A stretch of DNA of 64,000 nucleotides. Source: Hexactinellida sp. DTS-2022. Lineage: Eukaryota; Porifera; Hexactinellida. A program made the translations under genes and the position numbers. Each line of letters opens with the position of its first letter. Position 1 is the first letter of the stretch. The notes under the pieces are model-generated. The model searched no databases and was not told the DNA's origin. It saw only the letters and a list, made by a program, of their open reading frames with translations. The stretch spans positions 12,772,001 to 12,836,000 of the forward strand of contig JAPNXP010000002.1 of NCBI GenBank assembly GCA_028753945.1, in the 5' to 3' direction. Of this stretch, positions 25,401 through 36,063 are shown in pieces.

Positions 25401-25901
25401 AATTTGTTGACTAAACTCAAATCACCGTGGATAACATTGCTAAAATAACTAAATAATAATATAATTTATTATCAATACATAATGAATGAATGGCATTAAA
25501 CTCAAGATGGTTTATGATAGAAACTAACTTCAAATTTATCTACCATTCTTGTGACTCGGACCACTTAACAAATGGTTCTTGACACCTTGAGGCGTTGTTG
25601 ACTTGGCGGAAAAAAAAATCCAAAATTGCAGCCTGTGCCGACAGCATGTTCCTTTGGAGGCACTATCAATAAACCACCAACAAAATATAGTGCCACCAAA
25701 GGAAATGCGTCGGCACAGGCTGCAATTTTGGATTTTATTTTATTTCTCCGTAGCAGGTGCCCTGGCCACACCTGTTTACATTGAGGGCTGAAACTTGGCA
25801 TGTGTTTGCGGAGGGACCGTCTAATTTGCACCTGGGGTTACGAATTTTTATTAAGAAATTTTTGACACATCTTTAACACCTTTCAAAATTTGTCTGGTCC
25901 A

Positions 25902-26429
25902 TGAAAAAAAATCCCAAATTGCAGCCTGTGCCGACGCATGTTCATTTGGTGGCACTATATTTAGATTGTGGTTTAATGATAGTTCCTCCAAAGGAACATG
26001 CTGTCGGCTCAGGCTGCAATTTGGATTTTTTTCCGCCAAGTCATCAACGCCCAAGGTGTGAAGAACCATCTGTTAATTGGTCCGAGTCACAAGGAACGGT
26101 AGATAAATTTGAAGTTTGTTTCTATCACAAACCATCTTGAGTTTAATGCCATTCATTCATTATGTATTGATAATAAGTTTTATTATTAGTTATTTATTTT
26201 AGCAATGTGATCCACGGTGAGTTGAGTAAAGTCAATAAATTCCTTATATTATATAATTTAATTTAATCCATTGTATAGTAATACTACAATTTAAGCTATA
26301 ACCGAGGATATATGAATTCGCAACTTCTAGTATTATGGATATTTACTAGTTAGTTATAGAGCAAATTAATGGCTATTTCAACTTTCTCAAATTCGAATGT
26401 TCAAAATTCACTAAGTGTCCCCCTTAATA
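25902..26429 (-). repeat. Reverse macrosatellite piece after an inversion junction
   Basis: At about 25901 the forward unit stops inside GTCTGGTCCAT and a reverse-oriented hairpin (about 25910-26030) begins at once, followed by the reverse short-type flank (AAGTCATCAACGCCCAAGGT, ACAAGGAACGGTAGATAAA). Homology fades near 26300. About 130 bp of other AT-rich sequence follows up to the target duplication of the next element. Confidence 0.85.
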
Positions 26430-26901
26430 CAGTGGTTCCCAACCTTTTTTAACTCGTGAACCCCCTGATACCCGAAAATTTGGTGGTGCACCCCCAGGAC
26501 ATCCCTAAGTCTGAAGGTTTCTATTGACAAGGGCATCGATTATAAAAACAGGATGGGGTGAACATCATATAGTCTAATTAGGATGAAAAGCGTCATTATG
26601 TAAAAATATCACAAGGTTAATCTAAGTATACATGGATTTATTGACGAGCGAGCGCAGCGTGCGAGAAAAAAATTCTGGGGTAAAGAGGATTTTCAAATAT
26701 CATTGAGTATTACTAACAATTTATGACAACAATATTTTGTTGATTAGGGAGGATAAAATTATGAGGTGCACCAATATTGGGGTGGGGGGGGGGGCGAATG
26801 CCCAAAGGTAGGTAAATGGACCAGTACGGACCAAGCCCTCTTTAACCCTCGTCTGGCTAGGAATGTAAAATTGAAACTGAAAGTTAATTGAATTTCAATT
26901 G

Positions 26902-26932
<31 letters not shown>

Positions 26933-27185
26933 AAGTGGGGTTTTTCTATTTATACCTTTTACCCCAAGCCAGCCGAGGGTTAAAAAGCGTCGGGTAACTT
27001 ACAGAACACAATAGTAATAAATCAATATAGTCGAGTAATCAGAATTTAACTTGTAGATTATAACTATATTTTAAAAACTTTATTTTAAAATGCCCAATAT
27101 TCACTCCACTCCTTGTCCCGTGCACCCCCGAGACATGTCCCGTGCACCCCCAAGGGGTTCATGCACCCCAGGTTGGGAACCACTG
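26430..27185. mobile_element. hAT-like non-autonomous element, 8-bp duplication
   Basis: A 756-bp element with ends CAGTGGTTCCCAACCT and AGGTTGGGAACCACTG and the perfect 8-bp duplication CCTTAATA on both sides. The terminus is of the CAGTGGTTC type known from hAT elements. The interior holds a GTGAAA hexamer run (about 26905-26935), the motif GAGCGAGCGCAGCGTGCGAG near 26646, and GTGCACCCCC words near both ends. No transposase. Confidence 0.93.
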
Positions 27186-27911
27186 CCTTAATAGAAGCCA
27201 GCTGGAATTTATAAGTTGAAGCAATTTAATTATCGCAAGTTGAATCAATAGAGTAGGATTTACGTGTAACAAGTTAAATCAATATAATTATTACAAGTTA
27301 AAACAATGGAATTAGATTTAACACTTTTACAGAAATTGAAGTGTGAGTAAACAAAGAAATTTCAACCCCCATTTATGGCAAAGATTAAACCCATTTTAAA
27401 AATTTTTCTTCTCCAACAGATGCAGAATTTTAAGATGAATCCAAATATTAAATAAAATTTGGGGGTTTAGTAAAACATATTTTGAGTTATGGACCAGACA
27501 AATTTTGAAAGGTGTTAAAAATGTGTCCAAAATTTGTTAATCAAAAATCGTAACCCCAGGTGCAAATTATACGGTCCATACCCACCTGCATGCCAAGTTT
27601 CAGCTCTTTATCTATAGAGGTGTGGACCGGCAGGGCACTGTCTACGGAGAAATAATAATAATAATAAAATCCAAAATTGCAGCCTGTGCCGACGTATGTT
27701 CCTTTGGTGGCACTATATTTTGTTGGTGGTTTATAGATAGTGCCTCCAAAGGAACATGCTGTCGGCGCAGGCTGCAATTTTGGATTTTTTCGGAAAGTCA
27801 TCAACGCCCAAGGTGTGAAGAACCATTTGTTAACTGGTCGTTGTCACAAGGAACGGTAGATGAATTTGAAGTTTGTTTCTATCATAAACCATCTTGAGTT
27901 TAATGCCATTC
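27186..27911 (-). repeat. Macrosatellite unit, reverse, hairpin 27666-27787
   Basis: Almost complete short-type reverse unit, from TAGAAGCCAGCTGGAATTTA through GTAACCCCAGGTGCAAATTA, CTACGGAGAAATAATAATA and the hairpin, to the GTTTAATGCCATT segment. There a P-superfamily element begins. Confidence 0.87.
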
Positions 27912-28311
27912 CATAGCATTCTAATATACTAAGGCAATGACACTCATCTTTTTTTATGGACCATGGACTGGCTAATCGAGTCATTTTCATACGCATTTAA
28001 ATTAAAAAACTTGAGGCTCCGAAAGATATTGTATATTGTTTAGCATCATTATTTCAAACCATAATCATGTCATCGAATAAATTTTTGAACCTGAATTCAG
28101 TGGAATGGGAATTTATTAATTAAACAACCACAAGTTATATTTATGTTCAATTTGTTTATTGTACACCCATTATGTTTGTATTTGGTCACGATACGATTAG
28201 CTTAATAGTTTTTAGACATTACTAAATTGTTATTTTACTACTTCCTCGACTTTACTTCAATTTATCTATACGCATTTTCTAAATTTTTGTTGATATCTTA
28301 CTGAAACGAAG

Positions 28312-28467
28312 ATGTCCTGCGTAGTTCCTGGGTGTAAATCCAATTACAAGAGCCAAGGTCAACGTACAGCTTCTTTTTCATTTCCGAAAGATAAAGAAAT
28401 TCGTGAGAAGTGGTTTAGGGCTATCCCAAGACCAAGAGAGCACTACGAGAAGAACAAATACTTACAG
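28312..28467 (+). CDS. THAP-domain first exon of P-type transposase
   Basis: A 52-residue exon from ATG to a GT donor (CAG|GTGTGT). It holds the first part of a C2CH THAP zinc finger: MSCVVPGC (first Cys pair), FSFPKD, and W34 in EKWFRAIPR. The second metal pair lies in the next exon as VCIHHFED. The intron of about 106 bp contains a hairpin (TTGTTTTGACAAGAACTGTC facing GACATTTTTTGTCAAAACAA) and ends CTTAG at 28573. THAP domains bind the element's own terminal DNA in P elements. This exon is open, while the rest of the gene is damaged. Confidence 0.88.
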
Positions 28468-28573
28468 GTGTGTAGTTTATATGCATTCTGAATTTATTTA
28501 TATTGTTTTGACAAGAACTGTCCGCCCGGACATTTTTTGTCAAAACAATACATTCAACCAACTTCGATCTTAG

Positions 28574-31500
28574 GTATGTATCCACCACTTCGAAGATGAA
28601 GATACTGTAAGGACACTTGAGTATTTTGATGGAGAAAAGATTATTGAGATGCCCCGAGACAAGATGACTCTGATAAAGACAGCGATACCCAGTATTTTCC
28701 CCAACTGCCCAAGCTATTTAACTGACAGAACAGAAAAGTGTAAAAGGGTGTCAAGAGATGACAAGGATGAGACCATGCTTCGAGAAGCATTCAGGATGAG
28801 CCGAATTGATGACAATATTACAGGTGTTAAGTTCCAAGTTAATTCATTTGCTGATTTGTTAACTAAGTTAGATTTAATCGATCTAAAAAATGATTGGGTT
28901 ACCTACAATCCAGGAGCAGATACTTTATATTTCCTGAAGATTGTAACATCGGATAACGCACCTTCCATTGAACAGATAACTCCTGATTGACCATGACTTA
29001 AATGCTCAAGCATTTTATAGGGGAAAACATCTAATTCCTTTGCCGACAAGGTTGATAAATGATATTCGTCAAATTGAATCACATATGAGTGATATTAATT
29101 GTTATTCTTTAGAATCTTTACCCCAAAATTCTAATATCAAGAGTATTACAGTAAAACTAATATAGAACATGCAATTAGTGATATCAGCTGTGCAATTAAT
29201 CAATTAGAACTTAGTGAAATATCGAAAGCGATTTTGGAATGGAAGACTCCAATTCAATGAAAATTCGACTCCATTTCCTTATAGACCAACTGAGAAATTC
29301 AATAACTGAAAAAAATGGTCGCCGCTATAATATTATTTCTCAAGTTTTTGCATTAAAACTTCATGGGATATCGCCTGCTGGTTATCGGCTTATTCTCTCT
29401 TCGGATTGTTTAATTTTGCCACACGAGACGAATATTTTGAGAATGAAAATTCCATTGGCTTAGAAAATGAGTACCTAAACGTTCTCAAAGAAATAGCCAC
29501 AACTTTTCGCCAGCTAGATCGCCATGTAATTATTCAAATGGATGAAGTGCACATCCGTAGTGCTGCTAGCTACAAAGGGGGTAGAATTATTGGATCCATT
29601 GAGAATCCTGAAGACCCCCCAACCACAGTTTTTTCTATAATGGTATCCAGTTTAGCGAAAAAGTATTCAACCATTGTCCGTTTGATACCTCTCGGATCTT
29701 CGTCAGCAGAGGTCCTTTTCCCAATTGTCAGAAATACTATTTCTGATATTGAAAGTTGCAACTTGTTTGTTGAAGCGATGTGTACTGAGAACTATCCCCT
29801 GAATGTTAGTTTGTTTAAATTATTCTCAAATGACTCAAAAACTTTGCATCCTAAAGTTAAACATCCATGTGATCCCTCCAGAAATCTAATATTACTTTTA
29901 GATATAGTCCATATAATAAAATCAATTCGTAATAATTGGCTAAATTTGCACGATCATGACAAGACATTTGTTTTTCCCATGTTTGAAGATTGCTTTGAAG
30001 GCTATTCAAACAATGTGAATCCATCTAATAGCCTCTGTGTGTCCATTCAAATCAAAAATATTACCGTTAATCAAAGTAAACACCCGTCGCTCTATCCACA
30101 AGTATGTACAGCTTCTTTTGATGACATACGAACTTTATTCAAATCAGACATGTACAATATTTTGAAGAGGGCACCTAAATTATCTTCCAAGGCATGTTGG
30201 CCATCCAATTTAGAAAGGCAAAATGTAAACTTGGCACTCAAGATATTTCACGATTCAACATACTATGGGCTGCTAACTTTCAAAATTGAGAAGAAAATTG
30301 TAGAAAATAATCAAACAGTTGCATTTTTGAAATTAATTAGTCATATTTGGGATGTATTTAATGTTAGTTGGGTTGGAAAAGATATCCGCTTTAAAAATGA
30401 CTACTCAGCTCCATTATGTCAAAACGATTCTCGATTGAGCTTTATTCGAAAAGTGGTTGCATGGTTGAATTGTTGGAAAATTCTACCATGTAGATATGGT
30501 AAACTGACACCACAAAGTTTAAGAGTTTTAGGCACACCTGTATGGCACTACCTTTCCTAGTTGATCGACTTACTTGTGAATGTAATTTCAAATATATACT
30601 ATCAGCTAGAATTCAAAACTACCCCTTAGAACACCACTTCGGATTATATAGACAAATGTCTGGAGCTCACTACCATATTACCTACTGTAAATATTAGAAA
30701 GTGAAAGAAGACTCCAACTTTCTAATATTCTAAAATTGTTTTCAACTAAATTAAAATCTGATGAATTTGTCAAGTTGGGGGATTATATTAAAAAATTTGC
30801 GGAAAATGTTTGTGGGGAGAGTTCAGATTCTTATTTAGATTTTCAATTATTTGTTGAAACACTTGAATTAATTCCAAGACCTCATATTAATTCATCCCAG
30901 GTTGAATGTCTTGCTTATGTTGCTGGGTATGCCGTATTTTCATACCTTAAAAAATCTAACTCGTGTGTTAATTGTCATAATTTCTTAACTACTGAAAAAC
31001 AAATGGAAGTAGTTAATGATATGGGATCTCAATTTATTCTCATTGAATTATTAGACAGGGGTTCTCTTAAATATTCATCTATTGCAGCAGGGCCGTGCGA
31101 GCCTATTGATACCTGCCCAGGTCAAACCTAACTAGAGTAAGCATCATTGCTACCCATGGTAAAAGAATTCTTCTATTTTTAACGCACAGTAATTTTGATA
31201 AATGATCTGAAGTATATATTTCACACCAAATGTTAAATAGCTTTATAACTAACAAAGCGATATAGTATAATCAATTTAATTACATGTATTTAGTAAAGAG
31301 ACCTAATATCTAGATTCTAGATGGAGTCCACTTTTTTCAGTGCATTACACGAATTTTATTTATTTAATTAATATTCATAACCTAGTTAAATGACGAGGTT
31401 GACCTGGTCATATGACCAGGTCAACCTGGTCAGAACCTGGTCTGGAAAAATTCTGCCCAGGTTTGACCTGGTCAGTTTGTATTAGTGGCACGGCCCTGAT

Positions 31501-31907
31501 TGCAGTTATCGATTGTGTTAATATTGTTTACGAAACTTTTATGAAAATTGATAGCTGTGAATTACTCAGTAAAAAAATTTTTGTCGGTCCATGTCGTATT
31601 ATTTTAATACAAATAAGCGTGAAGTTTATTGAAGATGAGCTTATTAATACATGGAGAGAATGCTGTGATTGCAAAGTCTGGCGGTGGGATATATTAAAAA
31701 AGATTATATTAACTGTATCTAATTGTATTCTCTCAAAAAGAGTTAAGAATTATAATAACATGGTGGTGAAGTCCGACAATTCGAAGCTTAAAAAATATAA
31801 TAACTAATTTTCTTTTATTCTAGGTATCCATTATCAGAAGTTTAATTAAAGAAACGAATTCTTCTGAAGAATACTTACGGGAGAGACTTTCCTCTAGGAA
31901 GATATAA
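28574..31907 (+). pseudogene. P-type (THAP9-like) transposase body, broken
   Basis: The open piece 28574-28990 completes the THAP finger and enters the linker (PSIFPNCPSYL, FQVNSFADLLTKL). After a decayed stretch to about 29240, reading resumes near 29300 (ISQVFALKLHGISPAGYRLI) and then as a long open piece 29406-30560. That piece has RHVIIQMDEVHIRS (first catalytic Asp), FSIMVSSLAKKYSTIV, and LLLDIVHIIKSIRNN (D...H...K-IRNN, shared by P-type transposases). Further pieces give NYPLEHHFGLYRQMSGAHYH and VECLAYVAGYAVFSYLKK, the conserved C-terminal signatures. A hAT-like MITE splits it at 31088, and a probable last exon follows a TTCTAG acceptor at 31824-31907 (SIIRSLIKETNSSEEYLRER). At least three frame breaks plus the insertion: not functional. 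Confidence 0.85.
31088..31498. mobile_element. hAT-like MITE inside the P-type transposase
   Basis: A 411-bp element with ends CAGGGCCGTGC and GCACGGCCCTG, and ATTGCAG duplicated on both sides (7 bp, perhaps 8 originally). Near each end is a CAGGTTTGACC-type word, and the interior has a strong palindrome GACCTGGTCATATGACCAGG. The transposase frame resumes on the far side, so this insertion post-dates the P-type element. Confidence 0.9.
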
Positions 31908-32385
31908 AGTACAGATAGCTTTGCTTATTGTTTGTGATAGTTTTTATGTCTTAATTTGTTATTATTATGAATTAATTATTCATGAGATATTGTTCAAATC
32001 TTCACTATCTATAACGATTTTTATGGATTTTAATTAAATATGAAGAAGAAAGTACCAAGTGAATGAAATAAATGCATCAACAATGTACTGTCTCACTGGC
32101 GGGGCCGTTTAGTACAGGTAAATAGTGGCAACTTTGAGCCTAATTATCAGGAAAATGAGAACAGATTTAAAAAATCGCGAAGAGCTATCAGATCCAAAAT
32201 ACTTTTCTGAAGCTATTGATTTGAAAAAGATTTTAGTTATTTCTTTGTTTTCCTATGGGACAAAAAAAGCTAAAAGTCCCGTTAAAGGTTTTCCCAAGTC
32301 GAAATTGAAAAATCGGTCAACAACCAGACACCTATCCTGAAAATCTCAGAGCTCTAGCACTTATGGTTTAGCCTGGGGACCAATA
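31908..32385. other. Sequence 3' of the P-type relic
   Basis: AT-rich, no recognised gene. An open frame at 32125-32340 (71 codons, Lys-rich) has no motif I recognise and no start context or neighbour that supports it. The phrase CTCACTGGCGGGGCCG near 32093 resembles a decayed element end. Confidence 0.35.
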
Positions 32386-32545
32386 CTGGGCCACTATACT
32401 ATAGTATAGTCAGCACAGTAAAAAAAACAAGGCATTAAGATTAGATCTGGGCCACTATACTATAGTATAGTCGGCACAGTAAAAAAATATTAATAATAAA
32501 GGCAGCAAGATCAATACTGAGGACTATACTATAGTATAGTCGGAA
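32386..32545 (-). repeat. Minisatellite, reverse, three copies
   Basis: Three copies in reverse orientation (CTGGGCCACTATACTATAGT ... AGTCGGCACAGTAA), the third interrupted by the MITE that starts at 32546. Confidence 0.9.
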
Positions 32546-32795
32546 GCATAGGCGCCGAAAGGGGGGGGGGTCAGGGAGGGTGTCACCCCCCCTGGCCGAG
32601 GAGAATTCAAGGGGGGAAAATGGAAAATTATTGATTCCATAACGAGTTTGTATAAATATCAGTGGATGATGTATATATCTTTACAATTATGCCCATCAAA
32701 CATTGATTTTATCCCCATAAGCATTGTTTTTTGAACTTTCACATTTGAATATTACGTCACACCCCCCCTAGCGTTTGTGAGTTTCGGCGCCCATG
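32546..32795. mobile_element. MITE with GGCGCCGAAA ends, 7-bp duplication
   Basis: A 250-bp element starting GCATAGGCGCCGAAAGGGG and ending TTTCGGCGCCCATG, flanked by GTCGGAA on each side within a minisatellite copy. It has long G and C runs near the ends (GGGGGGGGGG near 32561; CCCCCCC near 32763) and an AT-rich interior. Non-coding. The 7-bp duplication does not settle the superfamily. Confidence 0.85.
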
Positions 32796-32802
32796 GTCGG
32801 AA

Positions 32803-32944
32803 CAGTAATAATAATCCGATAATAAAGGCAGTGATTTCAATACTGGGCCACTATACTATAGTATAGTCGGCACAGTAAAAAATAAAGGCAGTAAGATCAA
32901 TACTGGGCCACCATACTATACTATAGTCGGCACAGTAATAAAAA
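32803..32944 (-). repeat. Minisatellite, reverse, two further copies
   Basis: Two more reverse copies ending directly at the next reverse hairpin (32945). This again places the minisatellite at the hairpin edge, as in the forward array. Confidence 0.9.
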
Positions 32945-34564
32945 AAATCCAAAATTGCAGCCTGTGCCGACGCATGTTCCTTTGGTGGCACTATATTTTG
33001 TTGGTTGTTTATTGATAGTGCCTCCAAAGGAACATGCTGTCGGCACAGGCTGCAATTTTGGAATTTTTTTCCGCCCAGTCATCAACGCCCAAGGTGTGAA
33101 GAACCATTTGTTAATTGGTCGGAGTCACAAGGAACGATTGTTGAATTTGAAGTTTTTTTTCTATCATAAACATACCTGCCAACCGTACAGGGATTCCCTG
33201 TACAGTACAGGGATTTTAACCATTTTGGCTGGACCGTACAGGGATTTTTAAATTTGTACAGGGTTTTTAGATAGGGAAAAATTATTGATTGAGAGTCTAT
33301 TAATACCTAAACATGTCTACACAATGTAAATATAGCATCTGTTCCTATACGATCATACAGGTATTCCCTGTACAGTCTATATAACTAATGTTTTTACCTT
33401 TACAAGAAAGATTTTTGGGTGTGTACAGGGATTTTGGCCAATGTACAGGGGAATAGTTGCCTCGTACAGGGATATGTCTCAAATAAGTTGGCAGGTATGC
33501 ATAAACCATCTAGAGATTAATGCCATTCATTCATTATGTATTGATAATAAATTATATTATTAGATATATATCTTAGCAATGTTATCCACGGTGAGTTGAG
33601 TAAAGTCAACAAATTCCTTATATAAATTAATTTAATTTAATCCATTGTATAGTAATGCTAAAATTAAATAGAAGCCAGCTGGAATTTATATGTTGAATCA
33701 ATTTAATTATCGCAAGTTGAAACAATAGTGAAAGATTTAACAAGTTAAATCAATATAATTATTACAAGTTAAAACAATGGAATTAGATTTAACACTTTTA
33801 CAGAAATTGAAGTGTGAGTAAACAAAGAAATTTCAACACCCATTTATGGAAAAATTAAACCCATTATAAAAGATCTTCTTCTCCCAACAGACGCAGAATT
33901 TTAAGATGAATCCAAATATGAAATAAAATTTGGGGGTTTAGTAAAACATATTTTGAGTTATGGACCAGACAAATTTTGAAAGGTGTTAAAGATGTGTCCA
34001 AAATTTGTTAATCAAAGATCGTAACCCCAGGTGCAAATTAGACGGTCCCATCGCACATACATGCCAAGGTCAGCCAATCAACTATAAAGTTCTGGTCAGG
34101 GCACCGTCTACGGAGAAACAGAAATAATATTAATAATAATAATAAAAAATCCAAAATTGCACCCAGTGCCTACGCATGTTCCTTTGGTGGCACTATATTT
34201 TGTTGGTTGTTTATTGATAGTGCCTCCAAAGGAACATGCTGTCGGCACAGGCTGCAATTTTGGATTTTTTTGGCAAGTCATCATCACAATAAAGGTGTTA
34301 AAATTTTCAGAAAGGTGTTTCAGAAGACCACGACCCTTAGAGTGGTGGAAATTTCCATTTAGCTCACTTCATTTGAGAGATATTTAAGTTTCAGTAGAAT
34401 ATAATATGTGCTGAGTCAGCAATTTTTAGGTGCGTGTTGGGTATTCACCCAATTCCAACCAACCCATGCGAATTATTTAATTCACAAAATTGTAAAAATA
34501 AATTTTTTTGACGATGTCATGATCACCTCAAGGTGTCAAGACGCACTTGTATAGGTGGTACATA
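32945..34564 (-). repeat. Macrosatellite units, reverse, hairpins 32945-33065 and 34148-34266
   Basis: One short-type unit (interrupted by a MITE at 33171-33499) followed by a unit switching to long-type sequence (AGAGTGGTGGAAATTTCCAT, GTTGGGTATTCACCC). Homology breaks at the fold-back element near 34565 and resumes on its far side at 36064. Confidence 0.88.
33171..33499 (+). mobile_element. MITE with CATACCTGCCAAC ends, 6-bp duplication
   Basis: A 329-bp element from CATACCTGCCAACCGTACAG to GTTGGCAGGTATG, flanked on both sides by CATAAA. Sister units read TATCATAAACCATC, confirming the empty site. The interior has six or more GTACAGGGAT words, some in inverted order. Same family as 1021-1457. 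Confidence 0.93.
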
Positions 34565-36063
34565 CCAGGGACATCTTTAATATAGGGACTGTAAACTTCG
34601 TTTTACGGTAAAATTAGCGTAGGCCTTAAACAGTATTGTTACTTATTGATATCCCGTAATCCGCTAATGCTAGACACAGGAAATGTATTATTGTCGTATA
34701 GGAAGTCATATTTTGGGAGTCCAACGGTCATATTGGTTTATCGAAAATATTTGTGGAATGTATATTATGCGATTTTGACACCCTTCCATATATGGTAATA
34801 TTGTTAAAATCTCGAGATTACTTAACTATATACATATGAAATGTATCATTTTCGTACAGGAAATCATATTTTGGGAGTCCAACGGTCATATTGGTTTATC
34901 GAAAATATTTGTGGGGAATGTAAGTTATGCGATTCTCACACCTTTCCATATATGGTAATATTGTTAAAATCTCGAGATTAATCAGTTTTATACATATGAA
35001 ATTTATTATTGGCGAATGGGAAATGAGAATTCATATTTAGGCACTCAGTTGATCACATTGATTCACCTAAGGCGTTTCCCTTAGCCTATATTATTATTTT
35101 GGCACTCTCCACAGGAGGATTGCCCCGACCCTGTTTTGTAGTTTAGCTAATTCTTACCTATCAGATATCTGTCATTATGTTGTTTATTAAAAAATCTTGA
35201 TAAGTTTCTTTCAAATCTATATTTAAATCAATGTTGTCCAATAAAATTTATTAAGTGGTGATGAGAAATGGATTTAGGACAACATATTCTGATAAAATTC
35301 AAAAAAATTAATACTTTATACATTAATTTCCCAATAACTCTGCTGTTATTCAATAGACCGGCTAACTGGTTAATAAAATCTATAACCGTTAACCGATGTC
35401 AGCAACGGTTAACCGGTTAACCGAATCCAGCCTTGTTGTTTTTTAATAAACAACATAATGACAGATATCTGATAAGTAAGAATTAGCTATACTAAAAAAC
35501 AGGGTCGGGGCAATCCTCCTGTGGAGAGTGCCAAAATAATAATATAGGCTAAGGGGACGCCTTAGGTAAATCAATGTGATCACTGAGTCCCTAAATATGA
35601 ATTCCCATTTCCCATTCGCCAATAATAAATTTCATATGGATAAAGCTAACTAATCTCGAGATTTTAACAATATTACCATATATGGAAGGTGTGAGAATCG
35701 CATAACTTACATTCCACAAATATTTTCGATAAACCAATATGACCGTTGGACTCCCAAAATATGATTTCCTGTACGAAAATGATACATTTAATATGTATAT
35801 AGTTAAGTAATCTCGAGATTTTAACAATATTACCATATATGGAAGGGTGTGAAAATCGCATAACTTACATTCCACAAATATTTTCGATAAACCAATATGA
35901 CCGTTGGACTCCCAAAGTATGACTTCCTATACGACAATAATACATTTCCTGTGTCTAGCATTAGCGGATTACGGGATATCAATAAGTAACAATACTGTTT
36001 TAGGCCTACGCTAATTTTACCGTAAAACGAAGTTTACAGTCCCTATATTAAAGAAGTCCCTGG
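34565..36063. mobile_element. Long fold-back element with about 627-bp arms
   Basis: Left arm about 34565-35193 and right arm about 35438-36063 are reverse complements with a few differences (CCAGGGACATCTTTAATATA against CCAGGGACTTCTTTAATATA at the tips). Each arm contains two to three tandem copies of a 155-160-bp repeat marked by GGGAGTCCAACGGTCATATT and CCATATATGGTAATATTG. The middle holds a GTTAACCGG-rich piece of the 6085-type family. Flanks TGGTACATA and TGGTACCTG suggest an aged 9-bp duplication. Long internally repetitive arms are typical of Foldback- or Mutator-type non-autonomous elements. ORFs inside are arm repeats read through. Confidence 0.85.

Larger units (their letters stand above)
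11050..25901 (+). repeat. Forward tandem macrosatellite array with 13 hairpins
   Basis: Head-to-tail units. Hairpins start near 12120, 13308, 14510, 15940, 17140, 18053, 18907, 20386, 21227, 22486, 23327, 24766 and 25618, so spacing falls into classes of about 845, 1200 and 1450 bp. Each hairpin has two arms of about 53 nt (TCCAAAATTGCAGCC ... GGCTGCAATTTTGGA) and a loop of about 22 nt. The arms differ at fixed places (ACAGCATG against CGCATG; GGAGGC against GGTGGC), which marks orientation. Short units carry GTCTGGTCCATAACTCAAA and AATTCCAGCTGGCTTCTATT; long units carry CACCTTTTCACAGTGCACGA, ATAACAACGACAGATTATGT and GTTGGGTGATGACCCAAC. Composite units switch from short to long at a shared GTTAAGATTTTACATTCC junction (about 15270 and 24100). 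Small ORFs within are translations of the hairpin and are not genes. Confidence 0.92.
27912..32100 (+). mobile_element. P-superfamily DNA transposon, decayed (element C)
   Basis: The left edge is placed at CATAGCATTCTAATATACTA because macrosatellite homology stops there and the word resembles the terminal repeat of the nested P-type element at 42856-45224 (CATAGCCTACTCAATATATG). It carries a THAP exon, a DDE-type catalytic region and a conserved C-terminal region on the plus strand. I could not find a matching right terminal repeat; the right flank is not the expected continuation of the left-hand repeat, so the 3' end may be deleted or rearranged, and 32100 is approximate. P-superfamily elements are cut-and-paste transposons whose transposase starts with a THAP zinc finger. 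Confidence 0.82.

Noticed and set aside
25910-26030. Macrosatellite hairpin as a Helitron 3' hairpin
   Set aside because: It is far longer than Helitron terminal hairpins, and I see no constant CTRR end or insertion between A and T.
32125-32340. 71-codon Lys-rich plus-strand ORF 3' of the P-type relic
   Set aside because: It does not align with the C-terminal blocks of the other P-type transposases and shows no motif.
35591-35875. Two overlapping minus-strand ORFs with repeated VIL.YRKYLWNVSYA-type peptides
   Set aside because: They read through the tandem units in the arm of the fold-back element. The mirrored arm gives no matching protein.
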